A stretch of 64,000 nucleotides of DNA from Adiantum capillus-veneris (Eukaryota > Streptophyta > Polypodiopsida > Polypodiales > Pteridaceae): the NCBI GenBank assembly GCA_014529385.2, contig CM043952.1, positions 62,429,119 to 62,493,118 on the forward strand, written 5' to 3'. Below, one piece after another: positions 21,985 through 33,265 of the stretch. A program made the translations under genes and the position numbers. The notes beneath the pieces are model-generated. The model did no database searches. It was given only the letters and a program-made list of their open reading frames with translations, and was not told the DNA's origin. The stretch's first letter is position 1; each line of letters begins with the position of its first letter.

Positions 21985-23708
21985 CCTTCTGACTAGACAG
22001 AGGAGATTGTCTCAAAAGGGAATATCTTTAGGCACCTGGGAGCCATGGATGTAACTCACAAACAAAGATTTCATTGGGTCTTTGAGAAAGTCGGAACAAA
22101 AATGAGAAGGTTTCTTCTCCCATTCCCGAGCAGGATTAAAGTGATAAACCATTTATGCTCCCTTATATTGCCTTCACCAACCCACTTCTTAAGATGGCTA
22201 AGTGTCACAGGAAAGAATTCTTAAAACCAGCAAAAAGATTTTTAAGGAAAAACAACACAAAAACCTCCAAACGATGGCAGTGGGCCAAATGGGAGTCAGT
22301 CACTCGACCAGTGGACCAAAGAGGTCTCAAAATTCTTAACCCCATTGCCCATGATGAGGCCCTGTGCGCCAAATTTATAATCTCCTTGGCTAAACAAGAC
22401 CAAGCTTGGGCTATCATGACCAAGGATATGTTAGATGCAATTAAACTTGGTTTGAAGGTGGCAATTGGAAAGGGGTAGAGTTTCATGACAAACTTTTAGC
22501 CCCGACATGGTCTAGCCTAAGTCTATGTGGCATCTCAGGGGAACTAGTGAGGAATTGCAAAAGAGCAGCTAGGGTATTGGAGTGGCGGGGAGAAACCAGT
22601 ACTTCAAGAACTCCATCTCGCACTGGTCCCCATGGCTCGCTAAAGTTGCAGGACCACCACAAAGCCCCTATTGAATAGAAACTGCCAGGAAAGTGAATAA
22701 TCACGAGTTGAATTGGCTCGTTCACTTTTGGGACGGTAACAGTAAGAGTTGCAAAACTATTGACTTGTTGGCAACCCAGTATCAACTAAATGGCTTTGAG
22801 ATATCGTTAGTCAACAGAGTGATAAAGAGCTGGACAAAGTTAATGCCAATCTGTGAATCCAGGATTGAGTAGAACGCCTGGAGATGGCTCGGAAGTTGTC
22901 TTTTCTGGAAACCTCATTCTAAAGGCATCTAACATGCATTAATGCATGAGAATTATTGGTCTAGCCTCCTCAACAAGATATAGAAGAGACAATGGCTGGA
23001 AGAATAGTGGGAGGAAGTCATGAGAACATCTAGAAGCCAAAGTGGCTGTAGTTTATGAAGATATTTTTGTGGAAGGTGATGTGGGGTGCTCTACTGACGG
23101 GCATAAAGATCCAGGAAAGAGGAATAGGGTCCGTTGGGGTGTAGGATAGCTAGTGAAAATCTAGCCCACCTTTTCATGGAATGTCAGGTGATCAGAGGCC
23201 TGGCAGGGAAAATCTGCAAGTGGGTCCAAAGGACATGGCATATCACGTTTTTCAAGATTGATTTGTTCCTTGGTGGCAAGAAGATGGGAAGTCATGATCT
23301 TCTTATTAGCACTCAAATTGTTAGGTACTTCTTCTTTCACCATATATGGCAGGCAGCGAGGGATTGTCGTGTGTTTGAACGAAACCTTGATGTAGAAAGC
23401 TTCTGAGAGATTATACAAGAAATCAGAGTGATGATCTATTTGCTCAGAAGTAAGCAAGACTCAGGAGACTGGTCTAGGGCTACCCATGCCATGTTGTCAA
23501 CCTACAAGAAGTAAAAGCCTAGAACTATACTTCACCTACTTTGTAAAACCGGTTATGATTAGCCTTGGTGAGAGGTGGTGGACATCCAATCTGTAATCTT
23601 CAGCACCTCAAGGCTCGGGCATGAGCTTGAGGCTGTTTTGTAATTTTTATGATGTGCTTAATACAATTCACTCACAATTTGTGAGTTTTGCACCCCAAAA
23701 AAAAAAAG
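21985..23708 (+). pseudogene. LINE (L1-type) ORF2 C-terminal fragment with 3' tail
   Basis: Interrupted frames encode the end of a plant LINE ORF2. Around 22010-22200 is the thumb region (HWVFEKVGTKMRRFL, RIKVINHLCSLILPSPTHFL). At 22205-22470 comes WQWAKWESVTRPVDQRGLKI followed by AHDEALCAKFI, the conserved W..W......P...GGL.I......AL..K motif. At 23134-23406 is the zinc-binding (zf-RVT) segment ENLAHLFMECQVIRG. Stops and frameshifts separate these. A 3' untranslated part follows with a CTCACAATTTGTGAG hairpin (23670-23684) and a poly(A) run at 23696-23708, marking the 3' end. The 5' part with endonuclease and the RT core is missing. Confidence 0.7.
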
Positions 23709-23835
23709 TTCAAGATACTACTCATAGCTTCTTCCTTTTTTTTTTTGCCATACCCACAATTGTGCCAAGTGGGGAGCTTATCTTTTGAAATGAAAGTACC
23801 ACTACCTCTTTGGGTGGGGAAGCATAGGAAAACGC

Positions 23836-23840
23836 TAGAG
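23836..23840. repeat. Left target duplication of element B (TAGAG)
   Basis: TAGAG precedes the left LTR; TAAAG follows the right LTR at 60930-60934. Four of five bases match, consistent with an old insertion and one later mutation. Confidence 0.6.
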
Positions 23841-24749
23841 TGTTTATGGGTTGCCGCGACGAACGTCCATAGCATAGCTCTCAAGCATCAACATATTTAT
23901 CAATACAGGGGAAGCGACTCGGATGAGGCATGGGAACTCACTAGGGTGTCAATCCTAATGAAGTGAACTCGAAGAGATGCAACTTACTAATTTTACAAGT
24001 AAATCAAACGCATTACCGTCAAGTAATCTGCCTATGTCCTCCTACACCGTTCTTCAGCCATCACGCCCGTTTACCATGCAAATCATGTCGGAATCGCACG
24101 AACCTTGAAGGGAAGCTACCGGGGGTTATCTGGAACATATCCTATCACTGTCACAGCATTCTGGAGAGGTACAACGATCGCGATAGTTCGTCCCAAAGTT
24201 AGCAAAAACAGCGAACAAGTGATCCTAATGGGTCGTTTTAGGGTCCCTAAAGCCTCTCCTAGGGTCAAAACAACATGAAACACGCATATAGACACTCAAA
24301 ACAGCGATTTAAGGCCTCAAACTCGTAGTTGAAAACCTACACCGAATCTTGAATGATTACACTTGAATGAAAGAGCAAGAGGAGAGGAACACAATGCAAT
24401 AAGCAAATCTAAATTTGGATTACCGTAGCCGCAATGGCGAAGATTACAAGTTTGAACAAGAAGGAGCTTTCAAACGTGCGCTGTCTTCTCAGTTCTCCAT
24501 TAAAAAGATTGTCCTCAAACTTACAAAAATTTACCTTTATAGATTAGGTCTTTACAAAATGGCTTGTCCGGCCACAACCTCCCACCTCTAATTGGCTCTC
24601 TAATATACAATTGCTCCCATAAGAATAATCATACATCCTTTGACAATTTTCCGGCTTAGAGATGCTTCTTTACAAAAGAATTTTACAATGGTTTCTTAGA
24701 AAAATATGATCTTCTGGCCACGGCCGCTGGTTGCTTCGTCCGCCAAACA
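23841..24749 (-). repeat. Element B 3' LTR
   Basis: 909 bp, exactly the length of the partner at 60021-60929. On the plus strand it starts TGTTTATGGGTTGCCGCGAC and ends CGTCCGCCAAACA. A minus-strand TATA box (ATCTATAAAGG) lies at 24534-24545. A copy of the GATCGCGAT motif lies at 24168-24188. Confidence 0.9.
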
Positions 24750-24764
24750 CTCCCCCCTTCCTTA
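24750..24764 (-). promoter_or_regulatory. Element B terminal polypurine tract
   Basis: The minus strand reads TAAGGAAGGGGGGAG directly before the TGTTTGG start of the 3' LTR. The core is the same as the internal tracts of A, B and F. Confidence 0.85.
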
Positions 24765-24787
24765 TCCTTGCACGCCCTCGTGCATGT

Positions 24788-27700
24788 TCAGTGCTTTGGC
24801 CGTTGATGTGGCTCTAATGAAGCGAGTGTCGCTGAAAAAATTCTTGTTCGCAGGACGGCTTTGAGGGCTTCTGGATGCTGTCTGAATGGATTTTCCGATA
24901 AGGTGTGTTGGTATGCTACGTACCTTGCCTTGAGGTCCTTCCCCATAGGATGGAAAGTCCTTGAATCCATTTCGAAGAATCCTATGAAGAAGGCCTCTTC
25001 AAATGTCTGCAAGTAATGTGAGGGTAGGTACATTAGCCTTGAGTACATGGCCATCAAGATGTGCCGTGGCGGTGAATCCTGTAGATTCCAGCAGATGCCT
25101 CTGTGTCCTTCCAAGAACAGATTCCACGGATGATCGTCGCCTTCAGTGTCTTTAAACACGTGGATGCAGGTGACGATCATCCGGGCTATCTTCACTAACA
25201 TCTGGCACGCCAAATCGAGGACATCCCACAGCAAAGTGACTGTTGAGTTCAGTGTGCTGACCATGTAGGCCACCGTAGAGAGTTGCTGCGCTGTCAGAAC
25301 CGGGTAATTCAACTTGTGCGGCCTTTATCCCTTCCATGTGGTGAAATCTTTCCAAGTGCGTCTTCGAGGGATTGGGCAGAATGTAGGATCTATTTGTATA
25401 TGTTGAGGAGCGTTATGGTAATTTGTTAGATCATGTGGCCTTTTGTCCAACCACTTCTGCCTCCACTTGGGGTGGTCATCGATAAGCATCTGAGCTTATT
25501 CCATTGTGAGTGCAATGCCTTCATAACCCCCTTCTTTGTTTTGTGGCAAGGCTGGCCGCATCTTTTCTTTCCACAAAATTGCCTCATGGCATAGCAGAGG
25601 AAACGGGAGGTACTCATGGCCAAATCCTTCCACCTGCTCTTCTGGTTGTAGGTATGCTAGGGTTGTTGACTCCAGTATCTTCTTTTTGTAGAGCATGTAC
25701 TCCTTGGCTCGCCCCTCTGGCATGTCCTGAATGCTCTCATTGAGCTCATCTCTTATATCCAGATCGGGCCCTTCAAATTCCTGCTCCTGTTGCCCTTGGT
25801 GTGATGTTCCAGGCAAATCTGGCACTTGTTGTCCATGCAGCAATTGTGGTTGAGTCTGGGCTTTTTCTGCTATGATTTGCTGTTGAAAAACCAGATCTTC
25901 TTTTTCCTTTAGCAGCGTGTCACCGATCTGCTTCTGAATCTGTAGTTCGGCGCTTGCTTGAGCTAGTTGTTGCTCCATTTCTTTTAACTTTAGCTCATTT
26001 GCCGCCGTCTGGGCCACCATCCCTGATACGAGCAGCTGCCTTTGAAGCTTCTCTTGCTCTAGCTCTGCTTTTAGCACTGCTATAGTGTTCACTGCCATGG
26101 CATCGTCAGATGTGGAGACCAATGCCCCAGCAGGTTCCTGATTCGCCATTAAAGTCGTCAGAGTGCCTTTGAAAGTGTTGTAGGAACTGCTGAGTCTTTG
26201 GAATTTTGCACTCTCGTAGGCAAGCTGCTCTGTTTCTTTCTGGACTCTTTCCGTCAGCTCTTGGCACTCCTTCTCTTTGGCTGTCAAGTCTGTCCTGACG
26301 TCCACCAAGTCTTTGATTAGAGACTGAGCCTGCTGTCGCTCAAGGTCTCTTTCCTCCGTTGTGCGTTCTAGTTGCGTCATCGGGCTCTCTAACTCTTCTT
26401 GCCCTGATGCTTGCTTTTGTTGGGTTTCCTGTACCTACCTTTCCTTTTCACTCAGCACCACATGCTGACACTGGAATTGCCGTTCTAATTCCCGTAGAGT
26501 TTGCTTGTAATCAAATCTAGCCACCACCTGGCAGGTTTCTTGGTATCCGATGGATTCTGTAGGTGGTATAACTTCCTTTTGCGAGGTTGAAGGGGGAGGA
26601 GTTGGATGTTTTTTGTTTGATGGAGAAGGGGGAGGAGGAGGAGATTTTGGTGATGGAGGAGGCGATTTTCTAGGCGAGGGAGGAGGTGATTTGGGTGAGG
26701 GAGGAGGCGGACTTGATTCTTCTCGTACATGTCTCTTCTTGGAAGTCTCTTCTCCTTGTTGCGAAGCCGATGCTTCCGCTTTTCTTTTCTTTAAAATCCT
26801 GATTATTCTTTGGCGGGTGAGATCCGCCTCCCATCGCGCTTCCAGATTCCTGTCTCTTTGGATCTTTTTAAGCTGTTCCGCCTGATTTGTCTCATCATCC
26901 GCGTCTTTCTCCTTCGTTCCTTCAGTGGACTACGAAGAAATGTCCACTTCCGTAGCCTTCTGTTCTGCTTCCAACCTTTGCTTCTGAGCCCGTAGGCGAG
27001 TTGCATTTTCTATCCTTTCTTGCCTTTCCCTTTCGAATCTTTTTTTTTGTGCCTATTTGTTTCAGCCGCTCAAGCATGTCGGTCAGCCCGCAATTTGGTT
27101 CGTCTTTCCTCGACTCTTTTTTGAGCTTCCGCATATGCTTTTTGCATGTCCGACTGCGGTACTGCACTTCTCTCACTTCTTTTTCTCTCTAGCGGCTTTG
27201 TGGAGTCTTCCTCCTTGCTTTCCTCAAACTCTGAAGGCACTTTGTCTTTAGAATCTTGAGACTTTTCTTCATCATCTGTCTCCATTTTTTCTTCATCACT
27301 CGAACTTTTATTGGTGGCCTTTGCTGAGCCCGATGATGTTGCGCCAGGGGTCGTCCTTACGGAATGAGCAACCAGCTTGGCTTTCTGGATCAGGGCCATT
27401 TGAGAGCTGGCAGCTAGCAAATCTTCGATCATTCCCAAAGCCTGGTATGCTATTCTGGTTAGCATCGGCCCTGCACTCATGTAGCTTTTGTTTTTTGCCG
27501 AACTTTTCAAATTCGATTCAATCAGATTGTCCAGAATGTAAGAACCGTAGTCACAGCGAATGGTTCTATTTTCTACCATTGCTAGAGCCATGACTACAGC
27601 AATGTGCAGGATTGGCTCGGTGTAGCGAGGAGGCTTTTGTACTCTGAAATGCTGAGATATCAATCTCATCGGCAATTCCAGCTCTCCGTAAATCATGTCA

Positions 27701-28194
27701 TTGTATTTGTATTTATTTTCCTTTGCTTTGACGAATGCCTTCTCATTGTCCAGTGACTTTGTCTTCGCTAGAAAATCGTGTTGCCCTGGAAGGAAATGTA
27801 AAGCTTCGTTGATGATTTCCTTCGTGATCTTTACTTTCACCTTTGACCCATCCTTGTCTGTGAGCATTGCCTGCCCATCATATTGTATCGAGCTCATGAG
27901 CTCGTGGGCCCTCATGTAATCTGTTCCTCATGGCTGTAATCTGAAAAATTGCTCCAAGTGTACAGCTCGCACTACCTCTATTACCTCCGGCCTTTGGTGG
28001 AGATTCCATATCTCCCGTGGCATGATAGTTGTCTTTACCAAGTCACCATCCGCATCTTTAAACTTCGAGATGAATATGTGGGCAGGGATTTGAGCAAGTA
28101 TTTCATCCGAGATGTGAGCCTTTTCATTTGTGGTGAGCTCCTCCACTTCATATGGTGTTGTTGTCCACTGCCTTTCTTTCTTTTGGCGAGGCAT
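24788..28194 (-). pseudogene. Element B ORF3: long downstream ORF with plant-transposon-type domain, coiled coil and Pro-rich region
   Basis: The frame opens at ATG 28194 and can be followed through stops and frame changes to 24788, more than 1,000 codons. Order: N-terminal 88 residues; a domain at about 27900-27450 with PPRYTEPILHIAVVMALAMV followed by IRCDYGSYILDNLIES, the pattern of the putative plant transposon protein domain (PF20167-like); an acidic Ser/Glu stretch; a Lys/Glu-rich helical stretch; a proline-rich repeat at 26720-26590 (PPPSPKSPPPSP-like, readable from the minus strand); a long coiled coil (25496-26380); and a final 174-residue frame (25312-24788). In-frame TGA codons at 27928-27930 and 27070-27072 fit CGA to TGA. 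No signal peptide or membrane span was seen, so it is not a typical env gene in spite of its position. Function unknown. Confidence 0.7.
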
Positions 28195-30410
28195 TCTGTG
28201 TCAGGAGAATCACAAGCTGTCAGGATTTTCCCTTCGCAATCAATCGCATTTAGACTTTTAGTAAAAAATAGTTCAAAAGTTAAAATTGATCATAACTTGA
28301 ACAAATTTCATCCATTCTTGTCCATATTTCACCACTGGGACTAGGAAGACTAGAGCTATGATTCATAAAAATCTGAGCCAGTTCTGGGTCTGAGGTACAC
28401 CGATCGCGATCGTAGTACAGAGGCCAAATTTAGATTTGATCACATGAGTGTGTTGCTGATAATTGGAGGGTCATTTTGATCCACCCTGTGTGTCATTTGA
28501 ACCACTCTTGAGTTTACAGGTCCCATTTCTGGGTTACAAGTGGGGTTTGGACTAGGCTCTGACTTTTCCTGAGTTTTTGATATCCAAATGGCTTGAAACT
28601 TGGTTGGTGACTTGAACAAGATGTATACAAGGGATCTGATAGGTTTTTGTCAAAATTTGAAGCTGAGGTACACCGATCGCGATCGGTGTTCTGGGCCTGT
28701 TTTTGGTGAAAACTAGATGGTCATGAACCCTTAAGCCTACCTAGCCCACTGATGATTTATTTCCAAGTTTGGACTTAAAATGAACAAATTAGAGCAATTT
28801 TTCACTGTTTGACCATATTTTACTAAGTCTAACCATATTTGGTTTTCTTGATGAATTTTGGATGGATCCTGGAGTTAGTTGAAGCTAGTTTAAGAGCTCC
28901 CACTACTTCCATGATGTTCTGCTACCATTAGCCTACTCCATTGTCTGATTTTGACCTTATCAGGCACTTTATACCCTGTCTTAGGAGGTTTTTCAGATTT
29001 GTGCATTTTTCAGGCATTCCTTGGATATCCATGTGATATTTGAGCATCCCTAAGTAACCTTTTGGTCTTTGGCATTGGCTTGGCTCCAATTCTATCTTTG
29101 TGTGATCATTCGAGACTGAGATCCATTCGAGGGTTTCTACAACTGTTCTGACTCTCAGTCGGACAAGTGTACCTTTCAAACCATCCATCATTATTTTTAA
29201 CAGGATTTTGGCAGTTGTAGGTCATTTTTTCCCTTTTGGTTGTGTTTGACAAATTGGGCCCATTCCATGAGCAAAATTTGTGTATTTTCCTTGAAAATTC
29301 AAGAGAGTGTACTTTTAATTGAGTTCCAAGCATGGGCCAAGTCAAAAGTTGCAAAATCTGCATCTGGGGGCACCGATCGCGATCGTACCATGGAGGCCAA
29401 AATTGATTTTAACACCAGCAGATTGTAGGCGAGGCTGAGGGTAGGTGTTTTGCAAGATCTCTCCCAATTTTTGTCTGTGAGGTACACCGATCGCGATCGG
29501 TGTACCACCACCAAATTGTGATTTGACCACATGGCTTTGTTCCTAACCTTGTGGGGAGCACATTGATGTGTTATGTGGCTGAAAAAAGTTTTGATTGGAT
29601 GCCTCTAAGGGCCCTTGACCTCTTTGACCCGATCCGACTTTGATTCGATCCCTTCGCTCGTTTGTGCAATGATTCGTGCTTGCATGCATAATAGACTTGA
29701 TCTTTACTTGATAGGGAACATACCTGTGAAATCTGGTGTGGAATGCTGGCTCCAACCGTCCATACGGGGTAGAAATGTGACAGCTTGCTCTGGGTCAAAA
29801 AGCTCTCTCCTTCTCTCTCAAAAGGTGAAAATGACCAATGAGCTAGAATTTGGCCTACCTGACCTATATCTTCCCGAGATTTCCGTGACACAGGGCTGAT
29901 TTTTCTCACCTTTGATCCCGATATAATCTGCATACCACTTGTGGGTCGAACCGTTTGTCATTCCGGCATTGTATGACCATTTGATGCGATTTTGGCAAAA
30001 TGTAGTCATGATCATTAAGGCCAAAATTTGACATCTTCATATTAGCTTCATATCCTTCATGCTTGATAACCTTATCATGATACTTCGGCGTTTGCTTCCA
30101 GAACTTGATTCCGACACTTGTGAGCGAGATTTTTTAATTTTTGATGTTTATTAACGAAAATCAAACAAAATAAATTGAAAATACTTATCAACTAGCAAAA
30201 GTTAGCCAAAATTATTATACTCACCCCTAAGCATATATTTTCTCTAGAAGCATCCCAATGCTCTGGATTTTGTCATTACAGCTCATTATTATGCTGGTTG
30301 GATGATACAAAAACGCTAAAAATGCCAGGTTTTGATCGAATATGTTCGAAACTGAACTCTAAATAATGAAAAACCACACACATTATGTACATATATACAC
30401 GTTTCACCAC
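28195..30410 (-). other. Element B spacer between pol and ORF3, with GATCGCGATC palindromes
   Basis: No credible ORF. Four copies of a palindromic motif centred on GATCGCGATC lie at 28394-28418, 28667-28690, 29369-29388 and 29481-29506. The last is a perfect 26-bp palindrome: GGTACACCGATCG followed by its reverse complement. Flanking text is also shared (CTGAGGTACACC before, GGCCAAA after), so the motif is the best-kept part of a longer degenerate repeat. Confidence 0.75.
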
Positions 30411-31649
30411 TTAATAGCCCTGACTGTTGCTAGATTCATCAATTACTCCCCCCTTCCTTGTCTGAGTCGTCCCGGACAAAGGTTGGGTGCATGTGCATGG
30501 GTTTCGAAATCTGTGTCTATGCATAGCCGTGTAATGTGACCCTATTCTGATGTTTGAGACAATGCGTTGGGTAACAATGTGTTGTGAAAGATGCGGGGAC
30601 TGAAAGTTGTTTTCAGTGGCTTTTGCTGGCGAGGGTAGCTGTTTATGGAACAGGAGAGCTTGCAATTGAATTTCTCTTTCCCTCATTGTTGGTGTTGTGA
30701 CGGCAACTATTTTTGGAACCCATTTATATGTGGTTTGTTGCATCTTTACAGATTTTGCTTTATTTTTCACCGATTTCCAGTGCCATTTGGGAGATTCAGG
30801 CTTCTTGTTTTGAGTTTTGGGTTTCCTTTCGAGCTCTGTCGTTGAAACTTTAGTGTTCTCCAGTTTTGGTTTCCATTTCCACTTTGGAGTAACTTTTGTA
30901 GGTCTTGGAGATGATGCTGCTTCCGTCTGGAGTTTGTCCTTAGGTAGCCAGATCTTGCTTGGTTTGTTGGTCAGCAATGTTTTCTTTATCCAGACCTTCT
31001 GACTAACCTTTGGTGGTGTTTTTGGCTGATTAACCGGTTGCTTATTGTCGATGGGGATACTCGACCACGAGTGATCTGTTTTGGCGAATGGAGACATGTA
31101 CACGTTAGAGTCGTGTGTGTACCTTAACGCATGTTTTGACCATTCAGCGACTGCATTGTATGTTCTCATCCATGGAACTCCCAAGCATATTTATTCTCCG
31201 ATATCTCCGTCTTTCATTACGAAAAATTGATGTGGGCAACTATTTCCATCAAGATTGATTGGTAAGTTTACTATCCCCAATGTTGGCATTGTTACACCGT
31301 TTGCTGCTTGTAGATCACATGTGGATTGCACTAGGGGTTCATCTGTAAGCACCTTGTAAGTGGAAAAGTTGACCGCATTGACTCTTGCTCCTGTGTCAAT
31401 CAATGCTCGCTGATATCTGCCATGCGGGAATCTGACATTGATGCGAACATCGATTCCTTTTTTCCATTGCTCATCAGTTTGAATTATAGACAAAGGAATT
31501 TGAGCCGTGTCTGCTGGTGGAGGAAGTCTTTGTTGTTGTAAGGTTTGTTTTCTTTTTAAAATCCTGACTTTGGCCACTTCTTGCGCTTGAGCTTTTGTTT
31601 TCTTTTCTTTGTTCTTGCGCTCCTTCGCAGCGTGTATTTTAGCAAGCAT
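30411..31649 (-). pseudogene. Element B second retropepsin-like domain and W-x-P-K repeat tail
   Basis: This follows integrase. It begins with a Lys/Gln/Glu-rich linker, then a domain with the retropepsin pattern: strand, ALIDTGAR (DTGA at 31397-31386), GVTMPTLGIVNLPI, HQFFVMKDG and, after a TAA at 31191-31193, LGVPWM, the place of the usual ILG-R-P-F motif. From 31184 a basic, Pro/Lys/Thr-rich tail carries repeated tryptophan motifs: VWIKKTL, IWLPKDKL, KWKWKPKL, KWHWKSV and YKWVPK. The stop codon is near 30411, directly before the internal polypurine tract. A one-base frameshift near 31685 separates it from integrase; the matching region of A is in one frame with integrase, so one polyprotein is likely. 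The domain may be a second protease or a structural relic; role unknown. Confidence 0.7.
30445..30460 (-). promoter_or_regulatory. Element B internal polypurine tract
   Basis: The minus strand reads CAAGGAAGGGGGGAGT directly at the end of the W-x-P-K frame, 5.7 kb before the 3' LTR. The core AAGGAAGGGGGGAG is identical to the terminal tract of B and the internal tracts of A and F. Confidence 0.7.
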
Positions 31650-31678
31650 CTCTGTGGTTAGTGGTATGTTGTATTTCT

Positions 31679-32750
31679 TTAGTCTGCAACCACTAATCCA
31701 GTGGGCATTTCCTCTCCCTCTAATGTCTCAAGTTTGATGGCACCGCTAGATGATATGTCATGAATTCCATTTCCTCGCTTTTTGAGTTTCCGGGAATGTT
31801 GTTTCAGGGTATACATTAAGACGTAATCCCCAGTAGCAAATTCCTTGCTGATAACATGTTGATCAAAGAAAGATTTCATGTTTCGTTTTTGCGCGTAGAT
31901 TGATGCAATGGCTCTCAATCTAGTTTCATCCAGTTTTTCCAAGACATCTACCTGATTGGATAATTCATGGCCCGTCCATTCTAATTGTTTAACGACTCGA
32001 AGCGTGGGGATAAGGAATTCAAGTGGCAATATCGCTTGAATTCCATAAACCATGTTGAACGGAGTCGTTCCGATCGATGTTTTGTAAGCTACTCTAGATG
32101 CCCATAAAGCAGAATGCAGCTTTTGATCCCAGCCAGCTCTCAAGTCGCCGACAATTTTCGTGAGAATTGTCACCAAAATTTTATTCGTACTTTCTGCTTG
32201 GCCGTTCGCTTGTGGGTGATAGGGGGCGGACTTCCTGTGAATTACCATGAATTCGTTCAATAGGAATTTGATCACCTCATTGATGAAGTGAGTGCCTCTA
32301 TCGCTCACGAGCTCAACTGGTAAGCCATATCTGGTGAAAATGTTCTCATACAAAAATTGTGTTGTCGTTTTTGCATCATTTATGGCTGTTGCTTTAGCTT
32401 CCATCCATTTTGTTAGATAATCTGTTGCCACAATAATGTATTGAGCGTGCGTTTTATATCCCGGAGGCGCTATCGGTCCTACAAAATCTATTCCTCGTTT
32501 CGCAAATGCTCTTGCCCATCATTGGCCTCAAGGGCATATCATCTCGTGCTCTATGAATTTTTGTTTTCTGGCAATCGTCACATCGTTTCACAAACTCTTC
32601 TACGTCCATGAATAGCGTAGGCCACCATATGCCTGCAAAAATAAGAATTGCTTTGGCCGGTTTGTCAGCTGAGAAATGTCCACCAGCTTGTCCGCCGTGT
32701 GCTTGCTCTAAGATAGGAATGTATTCCTCTTCAGTCGCGCACATTCTCAA
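31679..32750 (-). pseudogene. Element B integrase
   Basis: The frame at 32750-32454 carries the second zinc-binding module (QAHGGQAGGH ... CDDC). The catalytic core follows in a shifted frame at 32431-31679: ATDYLTKW (first Asp), VSDRGTHF (second Asp), NGQAEST (Glu), then the family block GTTPFNMVYG and a basic C-terminal part. The DDE residues are intact, but the frameshift near 32440 and the loss of the usual D-F-(V/I)-G-P stretch in a readable frame break the protein. Integrase inserts the cDNA into the genome. Confidence 0.85.
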
Positions 32751-33265
32751 TTGATTGTCTTTTTCCCTCTTGTAAAGAGTGTCCTCAATCAGTACGTAGT
32801 TTTCTGCCTCTTTCGTGATCGTTTTGATTCATGATCTACTCATCCCTTCAGGCAGTATCCTGGTGGTGAGGTATTCAACAATGTAGTTACTCCATTGGGG
32901 TGCTACAGATATTCTGAATAGAGTCGCGTGCTCTATTGTCTTTTGAAGCGTGCATTTAACGCAAGATTTGACATGCATGTGAACACTATGTCGCATTTTT
33001 TGCCAATACACACCTATTCTCATCAATCTGTGATACATCTATGCATGCCCATTGTGAATCCCGGTTGTTTGTACATGAGCTTGGTTTAGGTACAATTTCC
33101 GTTCACTCGATTCAACACAAAGCCTAAGGATTTGATCCGATCCTTGTTTGTATAGCCTGCCCGCCAACATTACCAATGATCTGGATGTTGTAATGGTAGA
33201 TGGTTTTCTTGTCACATTCATTGACCCGATAGTCAGCAATACATCCTCGCTCCATCTTGGAACCA
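32568..33265 (-). pseudogene. Element B tandem duplicated integrase zinc (H2C2) module
   Basis: Two similar blocks follow RNase H. Block 1 (about 33265-32945) reads VPRWSEDVL ... RLYKQGSDQILRLC ... LNQAHVQTTGIHNGH ... SCVKC. Block 2 (about 32905-32568) reads APQWSNYIV ... QLRMCATEEEYIPI ... LEQAHGGQAGGH ... KRCDDC. Each has the P-x-W-S start, the H-x(n)-H pair and the C-x2-C pair of the integrase N-terminal zinc domain. Element A has only one such block (WSENIV ... EAHMGIVGGH ... CDEC). Stops at 33039 (TAG) and 32829 (TGA) interrupt the region. Tandem duplication of a coding module is the simplest reading. Confidence 0.65.

Noticed and set aside
24788..28194. Calling ORF3 of element B an envelope gene
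   Set aside because: Position fits, but I see no signal peptide, fusion peptide or membrane anchor; the domain type is that of plant transposon proteins.
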